DNA of 64,000 bases from Fluviicola sp. (GCA_029866325.1 JARWZO010000010.1:161971-225970), one strand, 5' to 3'; numbered from the stretch's first letter, positions 52,374-62,650 are shown. The notes: generated by a model from the letters alone, not told the origin. Numbers and translations: made by a program.

Positions 52374-54521
52374 TCACACCACCAGCGCCAAATCAATCTG
52401 ACGTCTGCGCGGATGAACCTCCGTAATTTTCACTTTTACCGTATCGCCAAAGTTGTAAACCTTTCCGGTTTTTTGACCAACGATCACGTATTTCTTCGCA
52501 TCGAAACTAAAGCGATCGCCCGGAATTTCCTGTAGCGGAACCATACCTTCGCATGCATTTTCGTTCATGCGCACAAAGAGCCCAAATTCGGCAACACCTG
52601 TTATGATTCCCTCAAATTCTTCCCCGATTTTATCGTGAACAAACACCACCTGGAAATACTTGTTCGACTCACGTTCTGCTTCTGTAGCTTTGCGTTCCTG
52701 ACGGGAAATGCGTTTACACACATCATCTAGTACCGAGTTGTATTTGTGAGGTTTCTTTTCAAGGGTTTCCAGTAAAATACGGTGAACCATCAAATCGGCA
52801 TACCGGCGAATGGGCGAGGTAAAGTGCGAATAATAATCAAACGCCAAACCGTAGTGACCAATATTTACTGTTTCGTAAGTTGCTTTCGCCATGCTGCGAA
52901 TAGCCATTTGCTGAATGATGCTGAATTCGTTTTTCAGTTGAATATCGGTCAACAATTTATTGATGCTTTTGGCAACTTGTTCCGGATTTGAAAACTCGAG
53001 TTCATACCCGAAGTGATCGATAAACACGCTGAACAAGGCAATTTTTTCCGGATCGGGTTTGTCGTGACAACGGTAGACAAACGGAATGATATCCTGTCCT
53101 TTTTTCGGTTCGCCCACAAAAGAAGCAACCCGGCGATTGGCCAGCAACATGAATTCTTCAATGAGTTGATTGGCATCTTTCGACACTTTCACCATTACAC
53201 CAATTGGTTCGCGTTTTTCATCCAATTGGAAACGAATTTCTTCGGAAGCGATCATCAACGCACCTTTTTTGAAACGTGCTTGACGCAGTGTTTTGGCAAT
53301 TTTATCCAATAAATGCAATTCTGCTTTGTACGGACCATCGGCACCTTCCAGAATCACCTGCGCATCTTCATAAGCAAAACGATGGTCTGAATGGATCACG
53401 GTTTTCCCGAACCATTCATTGTATACTTTCCCGTTTTCATCCAGTTCGAAAACCGCCGAAAAGGTAAATTTATCTTCGTTTGGTCGGAGGGAACACACCA
53501 TGTTGGAAAGCTGCTCGGGCAACATCGGAATCACGCGGTCTACCAAATAAACCGAGTTTCCGCGTTTGAGTGCTTCTTTGTCCATGGCACTATCCGGACG
53601 CACATAATGACTCACGTCGGCAATGTGAACTCCAATTTCCCAACGACCGTTTTCCAGTTTTTTCACCGACAACGCATCATCAAAATCCTTGGCATCAACC
53701 GGGTCGATGGTAAACGTAAGAATATCTCTAAAATCTCGGCGCTTGGCTACTTCAACCGGATCGAGTGCCAGGGTTACCTGCTCGGCTTCCGACATCACAG
53801 CCGCATCAAATTCGATATCCAAACCATGACTTACCAAAATACTCAGCATTTCATTATCATGAAGCGAATTTCCACCCAAGGTTTGAATCACTTCGCCAAA
53901 CGGATGTTCGGAGGTTTTGGGCCAAACTGTGATTTTCACCAGCGCTTTATCTCGGTTTTTGGCACCGTTGAGATTTTCTTTTGCAATGATGATTTCTACG
54001 CCCGTTCTGGAGTTGTCCGGAATCAACAAAGCGTGTTTATCCTTCATCATAATCGTTCCCACAAACTGTGTTCGTTCGCGCGAAACCACTTCAACTATTC
54101 GTCCTTCCAGGCGTTCACCACCGCGTTTGGTAATCACTACTTTTACGGTATCGCCGTGGATGGCTTGTCCGATAGCATGCGGTGGAATAAAGATATCCGT
54201 CGATTTTTTATCTATGACAACAAAACCCGATCCGCGTTGTGTTAATTCCAGATCACCCTGAACAATTTCCTGCGTGTTGGAGTAACGATACGTAGCGTGA
54301 CCGTCTTGTTTCAAAAAGCCTTCTTTGTTGAGTTCGGTGAGGATGGTAACCACTAATTTGCGCGATTCACCGTCTTTGATATGCAACAACATACACACTT
54401 GCTTATAATTGAGCAGCGCATCCGGTTGTTGTTGAAAGAGTTTGCGAATGATATGAAAAAGACTTTGCTTTAATTTTTTGTCTTTCGTGTCTTTTTGTTT
54501 CTTCGGTCGTTTATAGCCCAT
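52374..54521 (-). CDS. rnr: Ribonuclease R
   Basis: 715 residues. N-terminal winged helix (LNYKQVCMLLHIKDGESRK), cold-shock domains (RGSGFVVIDKKSTDIFIPP), RNB exonuclease core with the catalytic acidic motif TIDPVDAKDFDDALSV, ADVSHYVRPDSAMDKEA and RYADLMVHRILL, and a C-terminal S1 domain (EFEGIITGVAEFGLFVRMNE). 3'-5' exoribonuclease for structured RNA. No long Lys-rich tail is seen. Confidence 0.97.
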   Translation of the reverse strand: MGYKRPKKQKDTKDKKLKQSLFHIIRKLFQQQPDALLNYKQVCMLLHIKDGESRKLVVTILTELNKEGFLKQDGHATYRYSNTQEIVQGDLELTQRGSGFVVIDKKSTDIFIPPHAIGQAIHGDTVKVVITKRGGERLEGRIVEVVSRERTQFVGTIMMKDKHALLIPDNSRTGVEIIIAKENLNGAKNRDKALVKITVWPKTSEHPFGEVIQTLGGNSLHDNEMLSILVSHGLDIEFDAAVMSEAEQVTLALDPVEVAKRRDFRDILTFTIDPVDAKDFDDALSVKKLENGRWEIGVHIADVSHYVRPDSAMDKEALKRGNSVYLVDRVIPMLPEQLSNMVCSLRPNEDKFTFSAVFELDENGKVYNEWFGKTVIHSDHRFAYEDAQVILEGADGPYKAELHLLDKIAKTLRQARFKKGALMIASEEIRFQLDEKREPIGVMVKVSKDANQLIEEFMLLANRRVASFVGEPKKGQDIIPFVYRCHDKPDPEKIALFSVFIDHFGYELEFSNPEQVAKSINKLLTDIQLKNEFSIIQQMAIRSMAKATYETVNIGHYGLAFDYYSHFTSPIRRYADLMVHRILLETLEKKPHKYNSVLDDVCKRISRQERKATEAERESNKYFQVVFVHDKIGEEFEGIITGVAEFGLFVRMNENACEGMVPLQEIPGDRFSFDAKKYVIVGQKTGKVYNFGDTVKVKITEVHPRRRQIDLALVV

Positions 54522-54593
54522 TCTATTATTTATACTAGTGCTAAATTAAGATTAATTCCCTCATGAAAGGTGTAATACCTATCAATAGAACAT

Positions 54594-54601
54594 TAACTTT
54601 G
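54594..54601 (+). promoter_or_regulatory. Bacteroidota -7 box of ferritin gene
   Basis: TAACTTTG, TAnnTTTG type, 32 bp before the ATG. Confidence 0.5.
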
Positions 54602-54632
54602 AGGAAGAAAAAACACGAAAAACAACAACCCT

Positions 54633-55148
54633 ATGAATAAGCGAATAGAAGCAGCGTTGAATGACCAGGTTCAGAAAGAAAGTTCTTCTTCTCAATTTTA
54701 CTTGGCGATGGCTTCGTGGGCCGAAAATAACGGCTTGAACGGGACTGCAAAATTTATGTACCAACATTCTGATGAAGAGCGTTTTCACATGCTGAAACTC
54801 ATCAAGTTTATAAACGAGCGAGGTGGAGTAGCTACAGTTCCGGCTGTTGAGCAACCACCAAAAACATTCGATTCCTTAGAGCGTGTGTTTGAATTGTTGT
54901 TGGAGCACGAAATAATGGTGACTTCCAGCATCAATGATGTAGTAGATGTTTGTTTGCAGGAAAAAGATTATTCCACGCACAACTTTATGCAATGGTACGT
55001 TTCAGAGCAATTGGAAGAAGAAGCATTGGCTCGTGGCATTTTGGATAAATTGCGTTTGATTGGCGGCGATAAGGGCGGATTGTATTTGTTTGACCGCGAT
55101 CTTGAAAACCAAGCAGCAAAAGCAACTGCTCCCGGAGCAAACGCCTAA
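54633..55148 (+). CDS. ftnA: Ferritin
   Basis: 171 residues, normal length. Four-helix ferritin with ferroxidase ligands in LNDQVQKESSSSQFYLAMAS and HSDEERFHMLKLIKFINERG, then DVCLQEKDYSTHNFMQWYVS and EQLEEEALARGILDKL. Non-heme bacterial ferritin (FtnA-like); stores and oxidises Fe(II) in the cytoplasm. Monocistronic. Confidence 0.95.
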   Translation: MNKRIEAALNDQVQKESSSSQFYLAMASWAENNGLNGTAKFMYQHSDEERFHMLKLIKFINERGGVATVPAVEQPPKTFDSLERVFELLLEHEIMVTSSINDVVDVCLQEKDYSTHNFMQWYVSEQLEEEALARGILDKLRLIGGDKGGLYLFDRDLENQAAKATAPGANA

Positions 55149-55215
55149 GCATAAAATAATGCTGAAAACGAGCGACCTACGCTCTATGGAATAAAGGAAT
55201 CATTATATTTATACA

Positions 55216-58200
55216 ATGATCAATCGGTTGTTGGGTCTTGTGATAGTGCTCTTCATGAGCGCGCTGGTGCATAGCCAGCTGGCCTATCGTTTCCGTAATT
55301 TCAGCATTACCGACGGTTTATCACAAAGTTCCGTTACCTGTATCGTACAGGATGACGTAGGAACATTGTGGATCGGAACACAAGACGGACTCAATCGATT
55401 CGACGGAAGGCAATTTGAGGTGTTTACTTCAGACGACACCAAAGGATTGGAAAGTGAATACATTCATTCTTCGCTCAAAGCAAAAAATGGTAAACTGTGG
55501 TTTGGAACCTCAAACGGACTCACCAGCTACGACCAAAACAAAGAACAGTTTCTTACGTATGGCATTGGAGCCAACAATCCGCTTTCAATAGAAGCGATTG
55601 ACGAAGCAGCGAATGGTGATTTGTGGTTGGGAACATCCACACAAGGGTTGGTAAAATGGGAAAGCAAATCGCGGAAGCTGAAATTGGTGAACGCCAAATT
55701 TCCCAGCAAACGCATTCTCTTTGTCCGGTTTATGAATGAAAACACCCTGTTGATTTCAACTGAAGATAAAGGCGTTTTTAGCTACAACACCAAAACCGAT
55801 CGCTGGTACAAGGTATTACCCAAGAAAAAAAAGATTGAAAACTGGCTAATAAACGATGCGGAGTATTTTTCAGGAACTGTTTACCTTCTCAGCACCAACA
55901 AAGGCATCTGGCTGTACGATTATAAAACGAATGCCGTTTCACCGTTTTTAACGCAAATAGAACGCGACCTTGGTATTATTGAAATATCGGATGTGTACCT
56001 GCGTTCGACCAACGAGATTTACGTGGCTACTCAAAACAAAGGGTTGCTGACGGTTTTGAAAAACAACGGTGTTTACACCATTCACCAAAGCAAGCAGGAT
56101 ATTTTCCAGAAAAACGCCTTGCTGTATGATGAAATAAACACCTTGTTTCCGGATGAAAGCGGCGCTATTTGGATAGGAACCTTGCGCGGATTGAGTTGTT
56201 TTGACCCAATCAATCAAGGGTTTTTAGGCATTGGTCCTTCCGGAAATCTCAAACTGGGGCTACCATCGGCTAGTGTTTGGGCTTTTGCAGAAGACCCTAA
56301 GCAGCAACAATTATTTGTAGCCACTGATTTTGCGGTTTCGGTGCTGGATCGTTCAATAGGTTCGTTTCAGCAATATTATTTGGCAAAAGGATCGGAAAAT
56401 GATGAGTCGAGTATTATGTCCTTACTCTACATCAATGACCACGAATTGTTGGTTGGTTGCACCGACGGACTTTACTTGCTTACCTACTACGGCGCTGCTT
56501 ATACCTTTAAAAAAGTGGAGTATAAAAAGTTGGAAAATGCAACCAACTTCGACCGTATTTACCGCATTTTACATTACAAAGACAGTCGTTATTTCCTGGC
56601 AACAAAAGGAGGTGTGTTGCTATACGATCACGCCAAAAAAACGACCGTCAGCTTTGTTCACGATTCAAAAAAACCAAAGAAAACACTTGGACCCGGTGTG
56701 TGTCGTTTGGCTTATAAAGGAATAGATGGAACGGTGTATTTCGGTACAAGCACAGGTGGTTTACATGTGCTAAAAACCGACAAAAACGGTGAGCTTTCCA
56801 TTGTTCCGTTTCGATACAACGCTCAGTTGGCGATCATTACAAAAGACTATATATCGGCTTTGTATCAACCAACAAAAACCGATTTATGGATTGCTACAAC
56901 CGGATCGGGCTTGTTATACATGAATCTCAAAACCGGCAAAGTAGAAAGCTTTACTAAAAAAGACGGCATTCCCAACAACTTTGTGTACGGAATTGTGCCG
57001 GATGCTAGTGGTGATTTATGGATCAGTACCAACAAAGGACTCGGTAAATTTGATCCGGGTAATAACTCGTGTATCAACTTTTCGGAAGTTCACGGACTCA
57101 TGAGCAACGAGTTTAATACCGGAGCTTACCTGGCTTCCAAAAGCGGTGAATTGTATTTCGGTGGAATTGCCGGTTACAATTTTTTCAACCCGCTTACCAT
57201 GAACAAGCAGCAGCGATCATTGGAGATTCGCTTTACCAAATTTAAGCTCGACAAAGACTGGCTTCACCCGGGGGATAAAGATGCACCGTTCAAAAAAACG
57301 ATTTCAAAAATCAACCGAATCGAGCTTCCATACAACCAGCGAAGTTTTACCTTGCATTTTGTGGCTTCTGACCTTATGAATCCGCAATTGCTTGAATACA
57401 AATACCGCCTGAAAGGTTCCGATGAAGAAACCATCTTTTTGGGAAGCACCAATGAAATTCGCTTCAACTCACTTTCACCGGGAACGTATACCTTGGAAGT
57501 GTATGTGCGGCGCACCGACGGTGATTGGATTTATGCTCCGGCAACACTCGACATTGAAGTAGCCTCGCCGTTTTGGTGGAAGTGGTGGTTTTGGGTCATT
57601 TCGGCCATTGTAATTGCATTAATCACCTATGGTGTTATTCGCGGCAGAATAGAACAGGCTCGCAGGGAACAAGTGCGGTTGGAAATGAAAATCGTAGAGC
57701 GCACCAAGGAAATCAGAGCGCAAAACGTAAAAATCGAATCGCAGAAACACATCATCGAGGAAGAGAAAAACAAGGTTGAAGAACAAAAACGTTTGTTGCA
57801 GATAGAAAAAGATAAATCGGAAAAACTCCTCCGAAACATCATTCCCGAATCTACTGCGGAAGAACTCAAAACAAAAGGTAGAGCTTCGGCACGTGCCTAT
57901 AAAACCGTTTCGGTATTGTTTACCGATTTTGTGGGTTTCACCAAAAGTGCGGAGCGCATGAAACCGACCGAGTTGGTAAACCGCTTAGACATCTATTTCC
58001 GCAAGTTCGATGAAATTATTGTACGCAACAACCTCGAAAAAATCAAAACCATCGGTGATGCGTATATGTGTGCCGGAGGTGTTCCCGTGCGCAACAATAC
58101 CAATCCGATAGACGCGGTATTGGCGGCCTTGCAGATTCAGGATTACATGATGCGCTTGCGCAATGATGCGCTTGCTAACGGTACCGAATATTGGGAATTG

Positions 58201-59124
58201 CGCCTCGGGATCAACACCGGTGAAGTAACGGCGGGAGTAATCGGGTCGGAGCGTTTGGCCTACGATATTTGGGGAGCAACCGTAAACCAGGCTCAGCGCA
58301 TGGAAATGATGGGCGAACCGGGACGTGTAACCATTTCCGGGGCTACGTTTAAACTTATCGAACCCTATTTTGAATGTACGTTCCGTGGAAAAGTTCAATC
58401 AAAAAGCAAGGGAATGATCGATATGTTCACGGTTGAACGCATCAAACCGGAACTTTCCATCAACGGTGAAGGATTGTCGGCCAACGACCGTTTTCAACAA
58501 ATTGTAAACCTGCATTTGTATAGTAGTATCAATTACTACAAAGCAGAACGCCACATTATGAAAGTGCTCGAGCGCGGATTGTCGTCGAAATTGCACTACC
58601 ACAGTATTGCGCATACAAAAGACGTGGTGCGAGCTGTGGAACGTTATGCCTTGTTGGAAGGTGTGACCGATGAAGGCTTGTTCCTGTTGAAATCGGCTGC
58701 CACGTATCACGATGCCGGGTTTGTGGAAAGCTACGAACTCAACGAGCCTATCGGTGCGCGCATGGCTGAGGAAATTTTGCCGAAATACGGTTATTCGGAA
58801 CAACACATTGCGCAAATCAAGGAATTGATCTTCGTGACACAGATTCCTCACAAACCGAAAAACCACCTCGAGCAGATCATTTGCGATGCCGATCTTGATT
58901 ATTTGGGTCGAGATGATTTCCATGTTATTGCCGACAAATTGCGTCGCGAATTGAAGGAACACGGAAAAATAGACAGTGATCGCAAGTGGGATCAAATGCA
59001 GGTTTCATTTCTGCGGATGCATGTTTATTTTACTCCAACCGCCATTGCCAGCCGACAAGAAAAGAAAGACAAAAACCTACAGGAGGTGCTGGATCGTTTG
59101 GAACGCGATGAATACGAGGATTGA
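55216..59124 (+). CDS. Propeller sensor-adenylate cyclase-HD domain fusion
   Basis: 1302 residues. Signal peptide; ~20-700 a two-component-type beta propeller (DDVGTLWIGTQDGLNRFDGR, GLSQSSVTCIVQ); ~700-780 Y_Y_Y-like domain (SLSPGTYTLEVYVRRTDGDW); TM helix ~785-805; coiled coil ~806-870; class III nucleotide cyclase ~897-1075 with VSVLFTDFVGFTKSAERM and KTIGDAYMCAGG metal-binding motifs. KIKTIGDAYM and YDIWGATVNQAQRM carry the Lys and Asp that favour ATP, so an adenylate cyclase is inferred. Residues ~1120-1300 are an HD domain (HYHSIAHTKDVVRAVE, AATYHDAGF, CDADLDYLGRDDF), so synthesis and possible phosphohydrolysis lie in one chain. Confidence 0.9.
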   Translation: MINRLLGLVIVLFMSALVHSQLAYRFRNFSITDGLSQSSVTCIVQDDVGTLWIGTQDGLNRFDGRQFEVFTSDDTKGLESEYIHSSLKAKNGKLWFGTSNGLTSYDQNKEQFLTYGIGANNPLSIEAIDEAANGDLWLGTSTQGLVKWESKSRKLKLVNAKFPSKRILFVRFMNENTLLISTEDKGVFSYNTKTDRWYKVLPKKKKIENWLINDAEYFSGTVYLLSTNKGIWLYDYKTNAVSPFLTQIERDLGIIEISDVYLRSTNEIYVATQNKGLLTVLKNNGVYTIHQSKQDIFQKNALLYDEINTLFPDESGAIWIGTLRGLSCFDPINQGFLGIGPSGNLKLGLPSASVWAFAEDPKQQQLFVATDFAVSVLDRSIGSFQQYYLAKGSENDESSIMSLLYINDHELLVGCTDGLYLLTYYGAAYTFKKVEYKKLENATNFDRIYRILHYKDSRYFLATKGGVLLYDHAKKTTVSFVHDSKKPKKTLGPGVCRLAYKGIDGTVYFGTSTGGLHVLKTDKNGELSIVPFRYNAQLAIITKDYISALYQPTKTDLWIATTGSGLLYMNLKTGKVESFTKKDGIPNNFVYGIVPDASGDLWISTNKGLGKFDPGNNSCINFSEVHGLMSNEFNTGAYLASKSGELYFGGIAGYNFFNPLTMNKQQRSLEIRFTKFKLDKDWLHPGDKDAPFKKTISKINRIELPYNQRSFTLHFVASDLMNPQLLEYKYRLKGSDEETIFLGSTNEIRFNSLSPGTYTLEVYVRRTDGDWIYAPATLDIEVASPFWWKWWFWVISAIVIALITYGVIRGRIEQARREQVRLEMKIVERTKEIRAQNVKIESQKHIIEEEKNKVEEQKRLLQIEKDKSEKLLRNIIPESTAEELKTKGRASARAYKTVSVLFTDFVGFTKSAERMKPTELVNRLDIYFRKFDEIIVRNNLEKIKTIGDAYMCAGGVPVRNNTNPIDAVLAALQIQDYMMRLRNDALANGTEYWELRLGINTGEVTAGVIGSERLAYDIWGATVNQAQRMEMMGEPGRVTISGATFKLIEPYFECTFRGKVQSKSKGMIDMFTVERIKPELSINGEGLSANDRFQQIVNLHLYSSINYYKAERHIMKVLERGLSSKLHYHSIAHTKDVVRAVERYALLEGVTDEGLFLLKSAATYHDAGFVESYELNEPIGARMAEEILPKYGYSEQHIAQIKELIFVTQIPHKPKNHLEQIICDADLDYLGRDDFHVIADKLRRELKEHGKIDSDRKWDQMQVSFLRMHVYFTPTAIASRQEKKDKNLQEVLDRLERDEYED

Positions 59125-59164
59125 TCTTATCTTCTTTATTAAGGCATTTGTTCGCGAAGAATAA

Positions 59165-61159
59165 TCAGATTTCCACCCCCATAAAACACACATCGTCTAC
59201 CTGATCTTCGGTTCCTTTCCAGTGAAAGAAAAAATCCTCCAATAGCTGTTGCTGCTCAGTTAACGATTGTTGTCGTATGCTCAGAATGTATTGTCGCACA
59301 GTTGGTGTTTTCATTTTTTTACCTTCTTCACCACCAAATTGATCGGCATAACCATCGGTAAACAAGTACAGACGATCACCCGGTTTTAACGAAAGCGCAT
59401 GGGTTGAAAAAGGCTCATAACGGTCAAATTTTCCAACCGGAGCCTTGTTTCCTTTTACAATTTCAAAATCATCGGCATCCGGGCGTAAAATCCACAGAGC
59501 ATGGTGCGCTCCGGCAAACTGAACAGTGCTGAGGTCATTAGAAAAAGAAAGCAATCCGATGTCCATTCCGTCTTTCACTTGACTTTCAGTGGTGTGCTGA
59601 TTGAAATTTTCTACTACCATTTGGCGTGTTTCATCCAGCAATTCCCCCGGAATGGTGCGTTTCATTTCGCGTACAGCCCGATTCATTGCATTGGAGCATA
59701 CAATACTCACCATTGCGCCGGGAACACCGTGCCCCGTACAATCGCAACATGCCAGCAGGTAACCCGATGTCGTTTCTTCGAACCAATAAAAATCGCCGGC
59801 TACAATATCTTTGGGTAAATAGCTGACAAACGATTTCGGAAAAACACGCTGAATGCGTTCCTTTTCGGGTAGAATGGCTTCTTGTAAGCGTTTGGCGTAA
59901 CGAATACTTTGCAAAATTTCGGTATTCTGGTGTTCGATAATGGCGTTGGTTGCGGCCAATTTATCGTGCGACTTTTTCTTGAACCGGTAACGATTAAACA
60001 CAAAAAACACGGTGATGGAAAGCAAAACAATACCGATAATACCTGTTGTGAGGTACAAACGCGTCGATTTTTCTGCAAATTCTTTTTCATGTTCCAACAT
60101 CGTGATCCGATGGTTATTTTCCTTGATGGAAATAGCAGCTTCCATTTCGGCCATTTTTTTGGAAACCTTTTGGTTGAATAACTCGGTGTTTAACTGGATG
60201 TACTGATTTTGATAGTAAAACGCGCTATCGTACAAACCGCGGGTTGCTAAAATTTTGGAATACAAAAACGCTGCATTTTTGATTTCTTCTTTCGCGCCAA
60301 TATTGCTGGCAATGTTGAAGGAGAGTAACGAAAAATAGGCAGCCGAATCGGGTTGACCCGTCGCGCGTTTTGCCTTGGCCAAATCGACATAACTAATAGC
60401 TAAACCTTGTTGGTCATCGAGGTATAATTTGAGTTTGATGGCCTTTTGCAAATAGGATTCCGCAGCGGTAAAATTTCCACGTTTCAATTCTATTGTTCCC
60501 AATACATCATAAGCAGTAGACTGGACGTATTGATCCTCATTTTGAATGCCCAATCTCAAGGCATTTTTCGCGCTCGATTTTGCTCCGGCATAACCTTCCA
60601 TTTCTAGGTAAAGCTTTGATAAATTGGCATACGAATCACCCTTTGTAATTTGATCACCATACTTCAATGCTCCTTTGAAATAAGACATGGCCTTCTCGTA
60701 GTTTTGCTGTTGTAAATGAATGGCTCCCAAACCGTTCAGACACATGGCTTTTCCCTTCGAGTTATCGGTTTTATTAAACAGCGATTGTGCCCTACTAATG
60801 TGTTCTACGGCATTTCCATATTTTCCTTCCAGAATTTCCAGATCGCCGGTATAAAACAAGGCCCATGCTTTTCCGTCGTCATCGTGGATTTTTTCAGCTA
60901 ATTGTCGGGCTTTTGTCAAAAAGCTCCGTCCGATATCGTATTCATCGGAATAATAATGGCAGATTCCCAAATCGAGCAACGCACGAACGCGTGTCTTACT
61001 ATTCGGATCCGAAAGTCGCAATTCGCTGTTTGAAAACACCAGTGCTTTTTCGGGATTGCTGAAAATATAGGTATCCATCGAATCGTGCAATGAGGTTGCA
61101 ATTTGCTGAGCAGATGCATTCAGGCAAAAAAGAAGCAATATGCACGTGAGGCGTTTCAT
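59165..61159 (-). CDS. TPR protein with C-terminal SpoIIE/PP2C phosphatase
   Basis: 664 residues. Signal peptide (KRLTCILLLFCLNASAQ), tetratricopeptide repeats ~20-290 (GLGAIHLQQQNYEKAMSYFK, LGTIELKRGNFTAAESYLQK), coiled linker, TM helix near LYLTTGIIGIVLLSITVFFV, then the phosphatase domain ~400-664 (EAILPEKERIQRVFPKSFVS, KDIVAGDFYWFEE, ACCDCTGHGVPGAMVS, DGMDIGLLSF, LYLFTDGYADQFGG). Dephosphorylates serine/threonine, often a STAS antagonist in sigma partner switching. It overlaps the next gene by 4 nt. Confidence 0.93.
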   Translation of the reverse strand: MKRLTCILLLFCLNASAQQIATSLHDSMDTYIFSNPEKALVFSNSELRLSDPNSKTRVRALLDLGICHYYSDEYDIGRSFLTKARQLAEKIHDDDGKAWALFYTGDLEILEGKYGNAVEHISRAQSLFNKTDNSKGKAMCLNGLGAIHLQQQNYEKAMSYFKGALKYGDQITKGDSYANLSKLYLEMEGYAGAKSSAKNALRLGIQNEDQYVQSTAYDVLGTIELKRGNFTAAESYLQKAIKLKLYLDDQQGLAISYVDLAKAKRATGQPDSAAYFSLLSFNIASNIGAKEEIKNAAFLYSKILATRGLYDSAFYYQNQYIQLNTELFNQKVSKKMAEMEAAISIKENNHRITMLEHEKEFAEKSTRLYLTTGIIGIVLLSITVFFVFNRYRFKKKSHDKLAATNAIIEHQNTEILQSIRYAKRLQEAILPEKERIQRVFPKSFVSYLPKDIVAGDFYWFEETTSGYLLACCDCTGHGVPGAMVSIVCSNAMNRAVREMKRTIPGELLDETRQMVVENFNQHTTESQVKDGMDIGLLSFSNDLSTVQFAGAHHALWILRPDADDFEIVKGNKAPVGKFDRYEPFSTHALSLKPGDRLYLFTDGYADQFGGEEGKKMKTPTVRQYILSIRQQSLTEQQQLLEDFFFHWKGTEDQVDDVCFMGVEI

Positions 61160-61521
61160 TTTTTAGCCCGTGTTACAAACCGATTGACATAAAAATAGGT
61201 GATAAACAATAAACCGAGCACAAAAAGGCCGGTGGCGAACGGACGGGTAGTGTCGTTGGCAAAAAACTCACCGAGCATCCACACCGAATTGGCCATAATC
61301 CAGCAAACCACCGCCAGATTGTGAAACAGCTCCGAACGATTCTTGCGCGTCATGATCGTTATAAAAATGGCCACGAGTATCGTTGGCACAATCATAATGG
61401 TTCCCATCACTTTAAAATCGGTGACCCAGCAAAGGTCTTTCAGCAACCACAATAGAATGTGGAAATTTTCATAGGTGCGAACTTTCGTTGAAACAACAGA
61501 CGGTGTATCGTTTTCCTCCAT
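61156..61521 (-). CDS. Small membrane protein upstream of SpoIIE phosphatase
   Basis: 121 residues with about three to four transmembrane helices (VMGTIMIVPTILVAIFITIM, LAVVCWIMANSVWMLGEFF, FATGLFVLGLLFITYFYV) and a short soluble N-terminus. No family is named. Its stop overlaps the start of the TPR-SpoIIE gene, so they form a two-gene operon; it may regulate or localise the phosphatase. Confidence 0.75.
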   Translation of the reverse strand: MEENDTPSVVSTKVRTYENFHILLWLLKDLCWVTDFKVMGTIMIVPTILVAIFITIMTRKNRSELFHNLAVVCWIMANSVWMLGEFFANDTTRPFATGLFVLGLLFITYFYVNRFVTRAKK

Positions 61522-61709
61522 GTGACTTCAATTTTCACGTACAAGACGTAGTAGTTTTTTCAAAACACCGCAATTTGGTTTGGGATGTTTACCCTAAATG
61601 TACTATTTTAGAGTAAACTACGTTAGAAATTGAAACAGGTTTTTAGATGCGTTCTAATACTTTGGCATTGGTTTTGCAGATACGTTTTGACCTATAATGA
61701 AAATTAGTC

Positions 61710-62498
61710 ATGAAAAAAGGAATGTATAGTGTTGTGCTGCTGTTAATCGGATTGTTTATAACAAGCGCTCAACTGGTAACTTATCCGAGTGTTACCAACG
61801 AATCGTTTCAGGTAGGCGAGAAATTGCGCTACCGGATTACTTACGGTTTTGTGGATGCCGGTGAGGCAAACCTCGAAGTAAAATCGACCACAAAAAAAGG
61901 AGCAGGCTCACGTGAATTGGTGCATGTAAAAGGAACGGGGAAAACCCTCGGCGGATTTAATGCGGTATTCAAAGTGAATGATACGTATGAAAGTTACATC
62001 GACAAAAAAGGAATCTTTCCGTGGCAGTTTGTGCGCCGTGTAGATGAAGGTGGTTATAAAATCAGTCAGGATTACACCTTTAAACACGACAAACTGAAAG
62101 TGGACAACGGCGATGGAAAAGAGTTTACCATTCCGGTGGGAATTCAGGACATGATCTCGTCTTTCTACTATGCACGTACGCTTGATTTCAAGAACGTGAA
62201 GAAAGGTGATATCTTTGAGTTCAAGTGTTTCATGGACGACAAAGTGTGGCCATTGAAGGTGAAATATGTGGGCGATGAGGTGATTCACATCCGCAAAGGA
62301 AAATTTGCTTGTAAGAAGTTTGTTCCGGTGGTTCAAACAGGGCGTTATTTCAAAAGCGAAAACGATGTAAACTTTTGGGTGACCGATGATAAAAACCGCA
62401 TTCCGATTCTGATCCGTGCGAAGATTCCGGTTGGTACGGTGAAACTGCACCTAGTAGAATGGTCGGGCTTGAAAGAAGACCTTGTGAAAGTAAAATAG
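61710..62498 (+). CDS. DUF3108 exported protein
   Basis: 262 residues. Signal peptide (YSVVLLLIGLFITSAQ) then a DUF3108 domain: FQVGEKLRYRITYGFVDAGE, GTGKTLGGFNAVFKVNDTYE, FTIPVGIQDMISSFYYARTL, PILIRAKIPVGTVKLHLV. Exported to the periplasm or outer leaflet; role unknown. Two strong terminator hairpins follow. Confidence 0.88.
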   Translation: MKKGMYSVVLLLIGLFITSAQLVTYPSVTNESFQVGEKLRYRITYGFVDAGEANLEVKSTTKKGAGSRELVHVKGTGKTLGGFNAVFKVNDTYESYIDKKGIFPWQFVRRVDEGGYKISQDYTFKHDKLKVDNGDGKEFTIPVGIQDMISSFYYARTLDFKNVKKGDIFEFKCFMDDKVWPLKVKYVGDEVIHIRKGKFACKKFVPVVQTGRYFKSENDVNFWVTDDKNRIPILIRAKIPVGTVKLHLVEWSGLKEDLVKVK

Positions 62499-62506
62499 TA
62501 CAACTT

Positions 62507-62550
62507 AAGAGCTTGTTTTTAGATGATACTTCAAACAGGCTCTTATTTCC
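62507..62550 (+). terminator. Terminator 1 after DUF3108 gene
   Basis: Stem AAGAGCTTGTTT (62507-62518) with AAACAGGCTCTT (62533-62544), one G-U, followed by ATTT. Confidence 0.75.
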
Positions 62551-62554
62551 AACG

Positions 62555-62592
62555 AAGCCATCAATCGGTAACACTCCGGTTGGTGGCTTTTT
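62555..62592 (+). terminator. Terminator 2 after DUF3108 gene
   Basis: Stem AAGCCATCAATCGG with CCGGTTGGTGGCTTTTT (G-U pairs allowed) and a T-tract at the end. Confidence 0.75.
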
Positions 62593-62650
62593 AGTTGAAG
62601 GTGTTTTCAAAACGAAATTTGTGAGGACTTATTTGTACTCAAAATAACGA

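Noticed and set aside
53391..54245. 284-residue ORF antisense to rnr
   Set aside because: Mirror frame of a strongly conserved gene; His/Phe-rich shadow composition.
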